Assembly: GCA_029783825.1 (NCBI GenBank)
Contig: JAREIK010012311.1
Span: forward strand, 1-64,000
Source of the DNA: Sapria himalayana
Taxonomy: Eukaryota > Streptophyta > Magnoliopsida > Malpighiales > Rafflesiaceae
Direction of reading: 5' to 3'
DNA length: 64,000 bases
The notes below the pieces were generated by a model. It was not told the origin of the DNA. It saw only the letters and a program-made list of their open reading frames with translations, and searched no databases. Within the stretch, counting starts at the first letter, position 1; every line of letters begins with the position of its first letter. Both the position numbers and the translations under genes were made by a program. This document shows, one piece after another, positions 50,634 to 62,770 of the stretch.

Positions 50634-53600
50634 ATTATCAGCATCACTATCATCCTCCAATGGATCTTCTGATATTTCATCTGATTCCGATAGAAGTTCG
50701 AACTCATCTTCAGATAAAAATTGATCATCTTCAATTTCTATTGTGTCACCATTTGAGTTACATAAATTTTATAGATCTTCATCTACATTTACAGGCTCAA
50801 TATTATTTATGTCATCTTCCTGGAATGTCAATGCAATTTCTAAGTCTGCACTTCTTTGTTGTGATATTGGTACTTTAAATTTTGATCAAGCTTTGATTTT
50901 ACAAATCACCACCCAATCTCTCTTATCAAGAGATAAACTCGAATATGTATAATAATATACCTGAGTGGCTTGAGCTACCATAATAAATCACTCATATCAA
51001 TTATATCTGTGTTTATGGTTAACATCCACTAGCTTATAATCTAAATGAATCTTTGTGCCCATATTTCGTATAGGATCAAACCACTCGTAATTTAATAAAT
51101 ACAATCTTGTTATTTTCGAGTCTAGGATACTCTAACTCAATAACTTCTTTGAGTTGACCATAATAATCAATCTCATCTACACTCCTTTAATGCATACACT
51201 ACTATTCATTGTTATTTAAGAAGAACTATGACTGATTGTGTGAAATTTATATCCATTAACAAAATACCCAGGATAGGTTGTCACCTATCCAAACATGCCT
51301 TTACTTAGATTCTGAATGAAAATATTTGAATTTCCATTTGAAGGATCAATTGCCCATGACATAAATTAAAAAATGATATTAACAAATAAAAGATACTAAT
51401 AAATTAAATAATTCAAAAATATAAAACTTAATTATACTCACATAATTTTTTAACCAATTTGCAAATTCAATTTCTAGCACATAATCGACTTTATTGCTGG
51501 AAATTGCTGGATACCTATATTTTAACTGCTCAACATAAATACTGCACAAATATAAAAAAAGAAAAAAATGTATATCAATTTTTAATAATTCCTATTAAAG
51601 ATAAAATTAAACTATAATTAAACCTGCAACCATTTTGGGTATTCATACTAAATATATGGTGCAACCTCCTCATGATTAAGTAAAACGTAGCTCCAGGTTG
51701 CTTTGTTCATCTGCCATACATCCTTTCATTTCTCTTCCAAATACTCTTTTAGGGTGCTTAAAGATAGATAGTTTGTCCACAGAATCATCTTCTACCATCA
51801 CATGACCTTTATAATTCCATGGCACATTTCAATTATTTGTATTACCATTATCCTCAAAATAATAAGAACAAAATGATGATGCTTCTTCTACTAAATATGC
51901 ATTGCAAATTGAACCTTCAACTTTTGCCTTGTTTCTAACATTCAATTTCAACTTACGATGATACCTACACCTATAATGTTAGGTTTCAATTAGATTAAAT
52001 TACAATAATACTTAAAATACTAAATAATAAAACACTGTACTATATATGTATTTACCTCTCAAAAAGATACATCCACCTGAATTGCACTAGTCCAGCAATA
52101 CTTGCTTCATATGCCAAATGGACCGGCAAATGCTCCATCGACTCAAAAAACATCGGTGGGAATATCCATTCAAGCTTATAAATAATAGGTGGAATATCAT
52201 TCTCTAGCCTCACCATGTCATCTATTTTGATTGTGGTTTCAATTAGCTATTTGAAAAACAAAGTTCTGTAAGGACCTTCCAAACACTTAGTGGAAGTAAT
52301 TCACGAAATACAATTGGTATTAATCTCTGTATATATACATGATAGTCATGACTTTTCCTTCCAAATAACTTAAGATTCTTCGTATCCACGCATCTACCCA
52401 TATTTGACACATATCCATCAGGAATTTTCAAATTTTAAACCTATTTATACAATATTTGTCTTGCCTTCTTATCTAGTGTGTAGCAAGCTTTAGGGAATTT
52501 TCCTATTTCCTTATTCAGTTTGAATTCAGGATGCTAATAGTAATCAATCAGCTCTTGTGTTGATTTTAAGTGTCTTTTGTTTTTACGTCTATATTATGGA
52601 TAGTGTTGAAAACATTATCAAAAATATATTTTTAATATGCATTACATCTAAGTTATGATGAATTAAATTGGAATTCCAATAGGGCAAGTCCCAAATATCA
52701 TCTCTTGAATCTCTGTCATAATTTGCTTATTGGTCCATTACTTCCAGTAGCTTCCTTTTTAGTTACCTTCTTCAAACACTAACTATGAATCTCTATCATA
52801 ATATCATCTCCTGAATGAACTGCTAGTGCAACTGTCATCATAGTTTTATTTTTTCGAAATGCAGTTCTATTTCTTCGAAATGAATGATTCATAGGTAGAA
52901 ACCTACGATGGTTATCAAACCATGACTATTTACCACTAAATTTAAGGGTAAATGCATCAGAATTTGTCATGTAATACGGGCATGCGAATCACCCTACAGT
53001 ACTCCAGCCAGACAACATTGAATATATAGAAAAGTAACTTACCATCCACATATGGGCTGCCCGCATAATGAAATTTTGCTTCTTTGAGATATCATATGTA
53101 TTCACGCCAACATCTCATAAATGATTTAGCGGTACAATAAGAGGCTGTACGAAAAGATCCAACATGTCGTTCAGATTTTTTGTCCCTAGAACTAATATTG
53201 ACAAAAACATATATAGCTCCTTCATTCAAAACCACGGAGGCAAGTTATAAGGTGGCACTATCACTGGCCTTGTTGAATACTATTGTCCAGATTGCCAAAA
53301 TGGCTGAAATCCATTAGTATAGAGACTCAATCTCACATTTTAACTTTTTGCTGCAAAATCTTGATGTATATAATTAAAATGCTTCCAAGTAGGCGAATCT
53401 GATGGATGACACATTACACCTTCTTCAACATCATGCTCAGATTGCCACCTCAAATTATTTGCTGTAGCATTTGATGCATATAGTCTCTATAATGGAGGAA
53501 TTAATGGAAAATAATACATCTTCTTAAAGACAACATTTAATTTTTGTCGCGTATCAACAACACAAGGTTCCTTCCTAAATCAAGGATGATCACAAAACTT

Positions 53601-54250
53601 ACAGCTAATTAAATCACTATCACCGCCCAAATATAACATGCATTCATTAAAACAACAATCAATTTTTTCCACTAGTTGACCCATTACTTGAAGTGACTTC
53701 TTAGTGTTGTAAAATTTGTTTGTTATCAAATTATTATTCGGAACAATCTTCTTCATTAGTTCTGTCATCTGAACAAATAATTTTTTAGACATATGATTTT
53801 CTGACTTAATGCTCATTAGTCGAGCCACAAATGACAATTGTGAATAAGTTTTACAACCAAGCCTCAACTTTTTATCTGCAGCTTTAAGCATTTCATAAAA
53901 TTTCTAAGCTTCAGGATTAGGTGGTTCATCCACGTAATCCATACTGAAGTCAGCACCAGCTGCTTTCGTGATCATTCGATGGTATGTGTTTGATGATACT
54001 TCACCATAAGCAAATGATTCAATACCCTCATTTTGTTCAATATTCAAAGTCATTGCACTTTCCCCATGATAAATCCAAACAAAATAATTAGCACAAAGCC
54101 ATATTTAGCCAAATGATATCTTATAGTATTTGCAACACGAAAAGAGATATGCTGACACTTGCGATGATTACATTGACACTTAATTTTTCCTCCATCCATC
54201 ACCTCATTTGACTACATGCAAAATTGATGAAATTTTCAAGCTCAGTCAAA
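50634..54250 (-). pseudogene. TNP2-like CACTA transposase pseudogene, copy 2
   Basis: Domain order on the minus strand follows plant TNP2 proteins. Transpos_assoc lies at 54060-54250 (KCQCNHRKCQH, VWIYHGES). The pre-core at 53580-53950 has SENHMSKKLF, LMKKIVPNNNLI and LVEKIDCCFN. The Transposase_21 core at 52600-53500 has MCHPSDSPTWKHF, GFQPFWQSGQ, VIVPPYNLPPW, WFDNHRRFLP and HHNLDVMHI. DUF4218 lies at 52000-52430 (RKSHDYHVYIQRLIP, PPMFFESMEHLPVHLAYEAS, FRWMYLFER). After an 85-bp GT-AG intron (51971-52055) comes NKAKVEGSICNAYLVEEASS, then DUF4216 near 51000-51200 (VDEIDYYGQLKEVIELEYP), DWVVICKIKA and an acidic tail ending about 50634. Breaks include a TGA after CDHP where copy 1 has CGG, a TGA after KIKA where Arg is usual, multiple frameshifts and a local rearrangement near 52690-52740. 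It is not functional. Confidence 0.92.
51971..52055 (-). other. Recognisable intron in the TNP2 pseudogene
   Basis: The donor GAGAG/GTAAAT and acceptor CATTATAG/GTGT join FER to CRYHRK in frame, restoring the continuous DUF4218 similarity across the junction. The length is 85 bp, within the usual range of short plant introns. Confidence 0.8.
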
Positions 54251-54589
54251 AAATATTTATTCAAAAATTCATTAATATTCTTGTTGTACATCCAATGATG
54301 ATCTAAGCTCATTTTGGCCTATTTTATTTACAAAAAATAATGCCCAATCATTATTTTGAATAAAACATTTTATTACTTTAAAATATACAAATAATTAAAT
54401 AAAATTACTTATAGATGAATATTTAAAAATTAAATATCATGAATATCGAGGCAATGCATTTGCAGAATCTATATTAATAGATAAAGCAAATTTAGCACAA
54501 TAAAGATTAATAGATATCATAGTTATACTAGATAAATGGTGAAAAATGCAAAAATGCACAAGAAATGAAAGCTAAAAAAGATATTTAAT
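54251..54589. other. Region upstream of the TNP2 start
   Basis: AT-rich and matched by 31246-31589 in copy 1. It lies between the N-terminal coding similarity and the GA tract, so it probably holds leader or intron sequence of TNP2. No independent gene is seen. Confidence 0.5.
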
Positions 54590-54677
54590 GTTTGATGGAG
54601 GAGGAGAGAGGGAGACATAGAGAGAGAGATAAGATGGGGGAGAAAGAAAGAGGGGCAGAGAAATGGGGAGACATGGG

Positions 54678-54711
<34 letters not shown>

Positions 54712-55025
54712 GAGAGAGGAGGGGAAGATAGGGGAAGAGAAATTGTGAAAGGGAGAGAGAGGGAGAGAGAGAGAGAGAGGAAGAGATAGGAAGAGAGAGG
54801 AAGAGAAATAGAGAGAGAGGGTAAGAGAGAGAGAGAGAGAGAGAGGAAGAGAGAGGAAGAGAGAGGAAGAGAGAGGAAGAGAGAACGAGAAAGAGGGAGA
54901 GAGAGGAAGAGAGAACAAGCAAGAAAGGAGAGTGAGAAAGAAAATACCAAGAGAGAGTGTGTGACACAAAGAAAAAGATGAAAAGAGTGAAAGGAAGAAT
55001 TAGAGAGGGAGAGAAAGATATACAC
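54590..55025. repeat. GA-rich tract upstream of TNP2, copy 2
   Basis: GAGAGAGAG, GGAAGAGAGA and GGGAGAGAG runs, longer and more regular than in copy 1 (31590-31965). It contains a GGAAGAGAGA decamer repeated several times near 54844-54885. It is pyrimidine-rich on the transposase strand. Open frames here are low-complexity artefacts. Confidence 0.88.
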
Positions 55026-55299
55026 ATAAAGAGTGCAGTGTTAGAATGATAAATTATATAAAATAAAATAAAATTTCATCTATATAAACCTATCAAATAT
55101 TATATCATTTATCAAACATAAGTTCATATTTGAGCCTGAGGCCTAAGGGCTAGGATTAGGTAAGAGTATGACCCTTATTTGTATTATACCATATATGAGC
55201 CTGATCAACGGACACTCTCATTATATGTGCTTACATATTGTTGATATTATATCTTTTTCCATTTAATTTCAAATTAGTTCAACAAATTAATATTATTTA
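55026..55299. other. Conserved non-coding block, copy 2
   Basis: It matches 31966-32199 of copy 1, including GAGCCTGAGGCC and GGTAAGAGTA. No gene is recognised. Confidence 0.5.
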
Positions 55300-56960
55300 A
55301 TTTATAATTATATGTTAGGATACAAATAGTAAATGTAGTTATAAACAGTTTCATATAGTTAAACATATAATTATATATAGATTAATGCATACAAGTAGTT
55401 ATAAATAAATATAAATAAATGTGTACAAAATTATAAACAATTATATAAATTTAGATATATGTATACATAATTAAAAATAAAGTTATATTTATTTATATAA
55501 AATTTTTTATAGTTATAAGAATATATATATAGTTATAGACATATAGTTAAACATTGTGTTGTATGTTTTTATACATATAATTATAAATATTGTTATGTAT
55601 AGTTATACATATAGTTACACGTATAGTTAAACTTATATCTATACATGTATGAATATATATTTTTTCATATAATTTCATATATTTATTCATATAGTTATGT
55701 ATAGGTATGGATATACTAAAATATATTTATCATACTAATATATAAAAATGTATATTAAAAAAATATTGTTAATTATATATTTAAATATAGTTATGTTTAA
55801 AGTTTTTATAGTTATATATATAGTAAGATAGAATTATTTATAGTTATATGTTAGTTTACATATAATATATATAGTTATAGAAAATTATATATCATTAAAC
55901 ATTTAGTTATATATATATATATATATATTCCTATGAATAGTTAAATTTAGTTATACATAAATATATACAAAGTTATAAACAAATATATAGATTTACATAT
56001 ATGTATACATATATGTATAAATAGTTAAAAATATAGTTATATTTAATTATATAATGTTTTATTTAGTTTTACTAATATTTATATATAGTTATGCACATAT
56101 AATTAAATATGATGTTGTATGTTATTATACATGTAATTATAAATATAGTTACATGTGATTATACGTATAGTTACACGTATAGTTAAACTTAAATTTATAC
56201 ATGTAGGTATATATATTAGTTCAAATAATTCTATATATTTATATATATTGTTATATATAGGTATGGATATACTAAAATACATTTTTATACTAATATATAA
56301 AAATGTATATTAAATTATGTTGTTAATTATTTATTAAAATATAGGTTATACATTAATAATATAAATTTATGTATAGTTATTTGTTATTATACATATAATA
56401 TATATAGTTATAAAAAATTATATATCCTTAAACATTTAGTTATATATATATATATATATATATATATTCATATTCATATGAGGAGTTATATTTAGTTATA
56501 CATAAATATATAAAAAGTTATAAACAAGTATATAGATTTGCATAAATGTATAAATATATGTATAAATAGTTAAAAATATAGTTATGTATAGGTATAGATA
56601 TAGTAAAATACATTTATGAATACTAATATATACAAATGTATATTAAATATAAGTTGTAAATTATATATTTATATATAGTTATGTATAAAACTTTTATAGT
56701 AATACATATAATAAGATATAATTATATATAGTTATATGTTATTATACATATAGTATATATAACTATAAATATTTTTATATAGTTAAACATATAGTTATAT
56801 ATAGATATATTCAATACAAATAGTTATACATAAATATATAATGTTATAAATAAATATATTGATTTACATATATATATACATACTTACAAATATAGTTATA
56901 TTTAATTATATAGAGTGTTATAAAGTTATACAATTATTTATATATAATTATACAAATATT
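55300..56960. repeat. AT-rich tandem array of ~0.55-kb units, copy 2
   Basis: TGTTGTATGTT landmarks occur at about 55557 and 56112; AGATTTRCATAWATG-type landmarks near 55986, 56531 and 56862. Compared with copy 1, about 200 bases are missing within the third unit: ATAGTTAAAAATATAG at about 56566 runs directly into GTTATGTATAGGTATAG. Confidence 0.78.
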
Positions 56961-57918
56961 TATATCTGGCCAAGCAACTTCAACAAATAACTAAAATATG
57001 GGCAGCAATGATGTTTAGAGAGAGAGAGAGAGAAGAAAAACTATATTTCTACAATTTTCCACATGAGCAGAATGTTACTTTGAATGGCCATTTACTACTA
57101 CTTCTATAGCAAAGAAATGTTCTGCTAAAGCATCATAAATTTTTTCCATATATCTGCATGTCCATAGATATATAAATATATATTGAGGAAAAATATGAAG
57201 ATTAATACATATCGAGTATTACCAAAAAAAAAATAAAACAACTGAATAAAATAAATAAAAACTCACAATAATATAACATTATGAATAAAAATTATAAAAT
57301 GATATTATCATTTATTAAATAAAAAAAATTCACATATAAATACAAAAATAAACTATAAATACTATTAATCTATATAAATCATCTCATCCTATTATCTCAA
57401 GTTTAAAAAAATATAAAAATACAATATAATTCTCAATAGTTTTAAAATTTTTATTTTTATTTGCAACTTATTAATATTCTTTATAATTCATTTTGCTGTA
57501 TTTTTATGATATGTTACGATTTTTTTTATTATATTGTATTGATTTTCTTGAAATTATAATAATTTATATTTGTTTTATTAACATATGAAATAATATTTAA
57601 TAATATATGTTCTGGACTAAAAATTAATTAGTAAATATGTTTATATCAAATTAAACTATAAAAGAGTACTCACATAAAAGAGTACTCACATAAAAGAGTA
57701 CTCACATTTATTCACTAGTACTATAAATTAATATTTCATTAATGATACATACATTTCAATAATACTTCTCATATTTTTTTATATTTTTTATTACTATTTA
57801 TTACAAGATATATCTGCCACAAATTTTGTGAAATATGAAACTTAGATTCAAGCTTGTAGGTTACAACTAATAATTATCATACTCAACTAATAACTACAAC
57901 GTTCAATTAACAAGTACT
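56961..57918. other. Shared 5'-side interior of copy 2
   Basis: It aligns with 34040-35066 of copy 1, starting from the CTTCAACAAATAACTAAAAT boundary motif and a GA run. AT-rich. The coding-like stretch seen in copy 1 at 34152-34240 is here frameshifted by an extra A. Similarity to copy 1 ends near 57918. Confidence 0.6.
57660..57707. repeat. 16-bp tandem repeat, three exact copies
   Basis: AAAAGAGTACTCACAT is repeated three times without mismatch. Copy 1 has one intact and one decayed unit at the equivalent place (about 34827-34857). Confidence 0.95.
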
Positions 57919-58960
57919 ACTCATATTTATTAGTTTTTAAAATTGTTTAAATAAACATATTGTAGCACATAAATATTACAGTGTGTTAAAAGATGATGTT
58001 ATTAACACGGTAGGATAAAGGGTGTCCTAACGAATGTTATTGTAGGGAGAATACTCTTGTATGACATGAAATTCATCGACATTAGAGAGATACCGAACTT
58101 TTGATAATCCACAGTTGTTAATGGTATAAATTATAGTTAATATAAATTTGGTAGAAGTTGAATTATTAGAGTAATTATAAATTAAATTGTTATGGAAAAT
58201 TATAAATTGAAGTTAATAAATCATTTTTGGTAGAAAAAAATCTATTGTATTGCATGACATTGTGGGGATTATAAAAATTAAAAATTTCTAAATATTTTTA
58301 ATAGTTTTATATCCTCTATCTAAATCAAAAATGTTATATATTTAAAATAGTATACTTTTTTTATCTACCTACCCTTCTCCCAAACTCAACCGATAATTAT
58401 TTTTTGGTTCGTATATAAGCTATGAGGCTACATGATTAGAATAGGTTAAATTCACGTCCCAACATCTGAACAACATGATAAATGATAACTCCATGGAAAA
58501 TGTATCCAACATCTATGAGGATCAGACTCATATTTTCCGTGTTAGAGTATTCATCATCTATTATCGATCAGTCTACCATGTTGTTGGTTTGGATTATTAT
58601 TACCATGCTATTTGTTTTTAAAAATATTATTTTTGATAGTAATTATATACAAAAATGTTTGGTTCATATATTTTATACTATCTTAGCTTGAGTGTCCATG
58701 ACATTGCTATATGTTGATCTTATTATATCAGTATGAAATCATTATTTTAATATTACTAAACTTGATTTAACAAGTCCTCTCATCACTAATACAAAAGAGA
58801 TCATAAGGAATCACACACTACTAGATATCTATTGAAGGAATTTTGAAATTATTAGAAATATAAGTGTTTTATTTCAAGAAATATAAATATGAAGTTATTA
58901 TGTTTGAGATAATTCTGGGATAAATTTAATTTACAAAATGTTAGATACATGTTGAATTTA

Positions 58961-58996
<36 letters not shown>

Positions 58997-59559
58997 ATGA
59001 TAATTTTTGTTAAAGATTAGTGTAACCATAAGAATATAAATGAATCATGTAGGAAAATGACAATAAAGTCTGAAAAAATTAATAAAAATAATTTTTTTTA
59101 TATCATATATTGACTTACAAGCTTTTCACATGCTTTCATGCATGAATATCATGTATTAGTATGTATGATTTCCATGTCTTGGCTTACATGAGTGATAATT
59201 ATTGATTATGTGCTTACAATGTGTTCTCATGCATTGATACCAAGTGCTTGAAAGTGCGTATGTTATATGATGATGTGTATACCTACCAAGGATTGACTTG
59301 ACATGGGAAAGCTATGTGTTGGCTTACTAAATGTTGCATCAAAAATTAAAAAACTTGGAGTCTTGCCTATAAATAAAAGTGATTTGGAGTTCCTAGCACA
59401 CAACAACACATATCATGAGAACATTTCAAAGTGAATTGAGAAACTCTTACTCAATTATTTTCAATTACATGTGTGAATATTATTGAGTTTTCTAGAAGTT
59501 GGTAGAATAGTTCAAACTGATTTAATCGAGTATAATCAGTTTAATTTAATTTAACATGT
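57919..59559. other. 5'-side interior of copy 2 without counterpart in copy 1
   Basis: AT-rich sequence with a CA microsatellite (about 58969-58996). A 69-residue plus-strand open frame at 58482-58691 has no recognised similarity. No terminus of another transposon is evident. Confidence 0.5.
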
Positions 59560-60050
59560 TAATTATTATTTTATTTATTTTATTTATTTTATTTATTTTA
59601 TTTATTTTATTTATTTTATTTATTTTATTTATTTTATGTATTTTATGTATTTTATGTATTTATGTATTTTATGTATTTTATGTATTTTATGTATTTTATG
59701 TATTTTATGTATTTTATGTATTTTATGTATTTTATGTATTTTATGTATTTTATGTATTTTATGTATTTTATGTATTTTATGTATTTTATGTATTTTATGT
59801 ATTTTATGTATTTTATGTATTTTATGTATTTTATCGATTTTATCGATTTTAACGATTTTATCGATTTTAATGATTTTATTGATTTTATATATTTTATTGA
59901 TTTTATCAATTTTATTGATTTTAATGATTTTATCGATTTTATCAATTTTATCAATTTTATCGATTTTAACGATTTTATTAATTTTATCGATTTTATATAT
60001 TTTATTGATTTCATTGATTTTATTGATTTTATCTATTTTATTTTATTTTA
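59560..60050. repeat. 9-bp minisatellite in three homogenised variant blocks
   Basis: The unit is TTTTATNNA. Block 1 (about 59566-59634) is TTTTATTTA. Block 2 (about 59635-59832) is about 22 units of TTTTATGTA with one short unit near 59655. Block 3 (about 59833-60040) is about 23 units of TTTTATCGA and variants ending TTGA, TCAA, ACGA, AATGA or ATATA. The Phe/Ile/Leu/Tyr/Val open frames here are produced by the 9-base period and are not genes. Confidence 0.95.
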
Positions 60051-60085
60051 TATTTGAATTCAATCATTACTCATTTTAGAATATT

Positions 60086-60212
60086 TTTTGTAGATATCAA
60101 GTTGACATACCTTAGTATGTATACTAGTTATGTATAAAATACACATGCATATTTATGTATATTTTTTTGTAGATATCAAGTCGGCATACCTAAGTATATA
60201 TACTATTTATTT
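60086..60212. repeat. 79-bp-offset direct repeat
   Basis: TTTTTTGTAGATATCAAGT, then CATACCT, AGTAT and TATACTA occur at about 60085 and 60164, with a few mismatches. Confidence 0.85.
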
Positions 60213-61779
60213 ATTTTTTTATATGGTCACCGTCAAAATCCACACAATGATAGCACATTATATCATAAATGCATGAAGCATGTATACGAATAAGTTTATA
60301 TACGAAATCCAAGCATAGCATGATGATTAAAAAAGAAATTTGAAACAAAAAAAACAGAATAAAAACACTTACTCTTCTATTAAGCAATCCAAGATAATCA
60401 ATAAAAAATAAATGTATAAACATCACTTCAAATCAATAACAAATTACAACTTAAACCTCGAATTAATTTTAGTTGAATCGGCTACGAGAGATAGATTTCA
60501 GAATGTGGAGGAATTTGTTCTGTTAGAGATGCGTCAAGTCGAGAGAGAGAATGTATATTTTAGAAAAATATTTATATTTTTAATTATTAAAACATTAAAA
60601 TAAACAATATATATATAAAATACAAAAATACTCATTAATTTTATTTACTATCAAAATTTTTTCAACAAAATTAATGTGCGTGTAGCAAGGTACAAATCAA
60701 AAATAAATACCTTATAATTTTTTATTATAATATTAATTAAACAATAAATATATAAACAATAAAAAAAATATGTTTTGCCTTAAAAAATATCAAATAGGTA
60801 CAAAATTAACAAACTTCATATAATAAGACATAAATGAAAAGATGATTTGCCTACTAGCCCTCGCCTAAAAGTTATAAAATACTCTTAATATTAAAAATAA
60901 TATAAAAATTTATATTTTATGGTTATAAATTTTTAAGAATTCATATTAATTTTTACAAAGATAATATGAAATAATTTTAAACGTATAAAATTTCATATTA
61001 TTTGATATCATTAATAATTTTTAAAATTCAAAAAATTACGTAAAGTGAGAAAATAATGTAAACAAGTAATATTAATTATTTTAATAAAAATTTAATGTTA
61101 AAAGCTAATTGTAAAAATATTACGCAATTGTTTAATTTTTATAAATTTTAGTAGGATTAAACATCTATGTATTTATTTATAATTATTATTTTATTTTCTT
61201 TTTACTTTATTGAAAAAATTATATTATTATTATATTTCAAGATTTTCAAAATTTATATTTTTTATTTTTTATAAAAGTTTTCTATAATCATAAAATTTTT
61301 TTAATACTTATAATAATATTAATATTTATTAGTTTATTCATCACTTTAGATTTTTTGAAAATATTTTCTATTTTATTATACAATGAATTAATTTACATTT
61401 AAATTAGTATAAATTTTATGTATGTTAATTTAATTTTTAAATTATCGAAAAAAAATTTATACTTACTAAATTAATTATTTAATGTTACTATAATTTAAAT
61501 TATTTAGTTTCTTAATTAACAATTTTAGAAAAATTTTTTGTATAATTTTTTTAAAAATTATTACATTATAAAAAAAGTTATTTTAGTCCATATTAATATA
61601 ATTTTTTTTGTATTTTTATATATTTTAAATTAATTATTTATAATATCATTTTTTATGATTTTACTAGGAGAATGTGTGTTTCAAGGATTGCTCATTTATA
61701 GACCAATAACATACATTTAATAAACAAAATTAAATAAAATATTAAAACAAATAATAAATAAAAAAAATTTATAATTAAA
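60213..61779. other. AT-rich 5'-side interior of copy 2
   Basis: 60890-61690 is shared with the remnant at 8935-9840, and part of it with 24878-25053, so it is a family-conserved block. A plus-strand open frame at 60412-60603 is unrecognised. No transposase coding is seen here. Confidence 0.55.
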
Positions 61780-62753
61780 TATTGGCTAGGGAAATACCGT
61801 CGCTAAATCTGTAGCTAAATTATGGATTTTATAAGCTAGAGAAAATTCATCGCTATATTATGGATTTTATTAGCTCGAGAAAATTCGTCACTAAATTCAT
61901 CGCTAAATTATAAATTTTATTAGCCTGGGAAATTTCGTTGCTAAATCCATCGCAAAATTATAGATTTATTTTCTCGGGTAATTCCATCACTAAATCTGTC
62001 ACTAATATATGTATTTTATTAGCTAGGGATATTTGTTCGCTAAATCCATTGATAAAATATGGATTTTATTAGCTAGGGAAAATCCATCGCTAAATCCGTA
62101 GCTAAATCAAGAATTTTATTAGAAAGGAAAAATACATCGCTAAATCCATCACTAAATCAAGGATTTTATTAGTAATGGAAAATCCATCGCTAAATACATC
62201 GCTAAATCCATTGCTAAATCCGTCGCTAAATCTAGAATTTTATTAGCAAGAAAATATCTATCGCTAAATCCATCGCTAAATCTAGGATTTTATTAGCAAG
62301 TGAACTTACATCGCTAAATCAAGGATTTTATTAGCAAGGTAAAATCCATCTCTAAATTCGTTGCTAAATCAATAATTTTATTAGAAATGGATATTTCGTC
62401 CCAAAATCCATCGTTAAATCAAAGATTATATTAGCAGGAAAAATTTCATCGATAAATCCAATGCTAAATCAAAAATTTTATTAACAAGGGATATTGCATC
62501 GTAAAATCAATCACTAAAATCCCCGCTTTTTCTATAGCGGATGTTATGAAAATTTTCCGTCGATAATCCGTCACTAAATCCCCCGAATTTCTTTTGAAAA
62601 ATTTTTGAAATATTTTCCCTCGCTAATCCATCGCTAATCTGTTGCTATTTATATTTTCATAAAAAAATCATCAATCCCTTGCTATTCCCTAGCTAATCCC
62701 TTGCAATTTAACTAGGGATTGATCCCTAGATAAAATTCAATTGCTAAATGGAT
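61780..62753. repeat. 5'-side subterminal repeats of copy 2
   Basis: A cassette of the form TTTTATTAGCAAGG, GAAAATCCATCGCTAAATCC and further CGCTAAATC copies is repeated more than ten times with loose spacing. Sequence differs from the 3' side (CTAGCTAA / TTAGCGACGGA) although the GCTAA core is shared. Family knowledge suggests TNP1-type binding sites. Confidence 0.85.
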
Positions 62754-62770
62754 ATTTTCTTGTAGTTTTA
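62754..62770. repeat. Right terminal inverted repeat and target duplication (TTA)
   Basis: ATTTTCTTGTAGTT ends at 62767 and is followed by TTA, identical to the TTA flanking the left end. The final base T replaces the usual G. Confidence 0.9.

Larger units (their letters stand above)
45578..62767 (-). mobile_element. 17.2-kb CACTA (En/Spm-type) transposon, copy 2, both ends present
   Basis: The left end TACTACAAGAAAAT (45578) and right end ATTTTCTTGTAGTT (to 62767) are inverted; in each, only the outermost base departs from the CACTA consensus. Both flanks carry TTA (45575-45577 and 62768-62770), the 3-bp target duplication expected for CACTA elements, and TCTA array lies on both sides. Genes run on the minus strand, TNP2-like (54250-50634) then TNP1-like (50491-48590), so the 5' end is on the right. 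Both genes contain stops and frameshifts, so it is non-autonomous now. Internal tandem arrays and a 9-bp minisatellite inflate its length. Confidence 0.93.

Noticed and set aside
59556..60079. Phe/Ile/Leu/Tyr/Val/Cys and Ile/Lys/Tyr repeat proteins across the 9-bp minisatellite
   Set aside because: A 9-base period without a stop codon gives periodic open frames automatically on both strands, with no sign of real coding.
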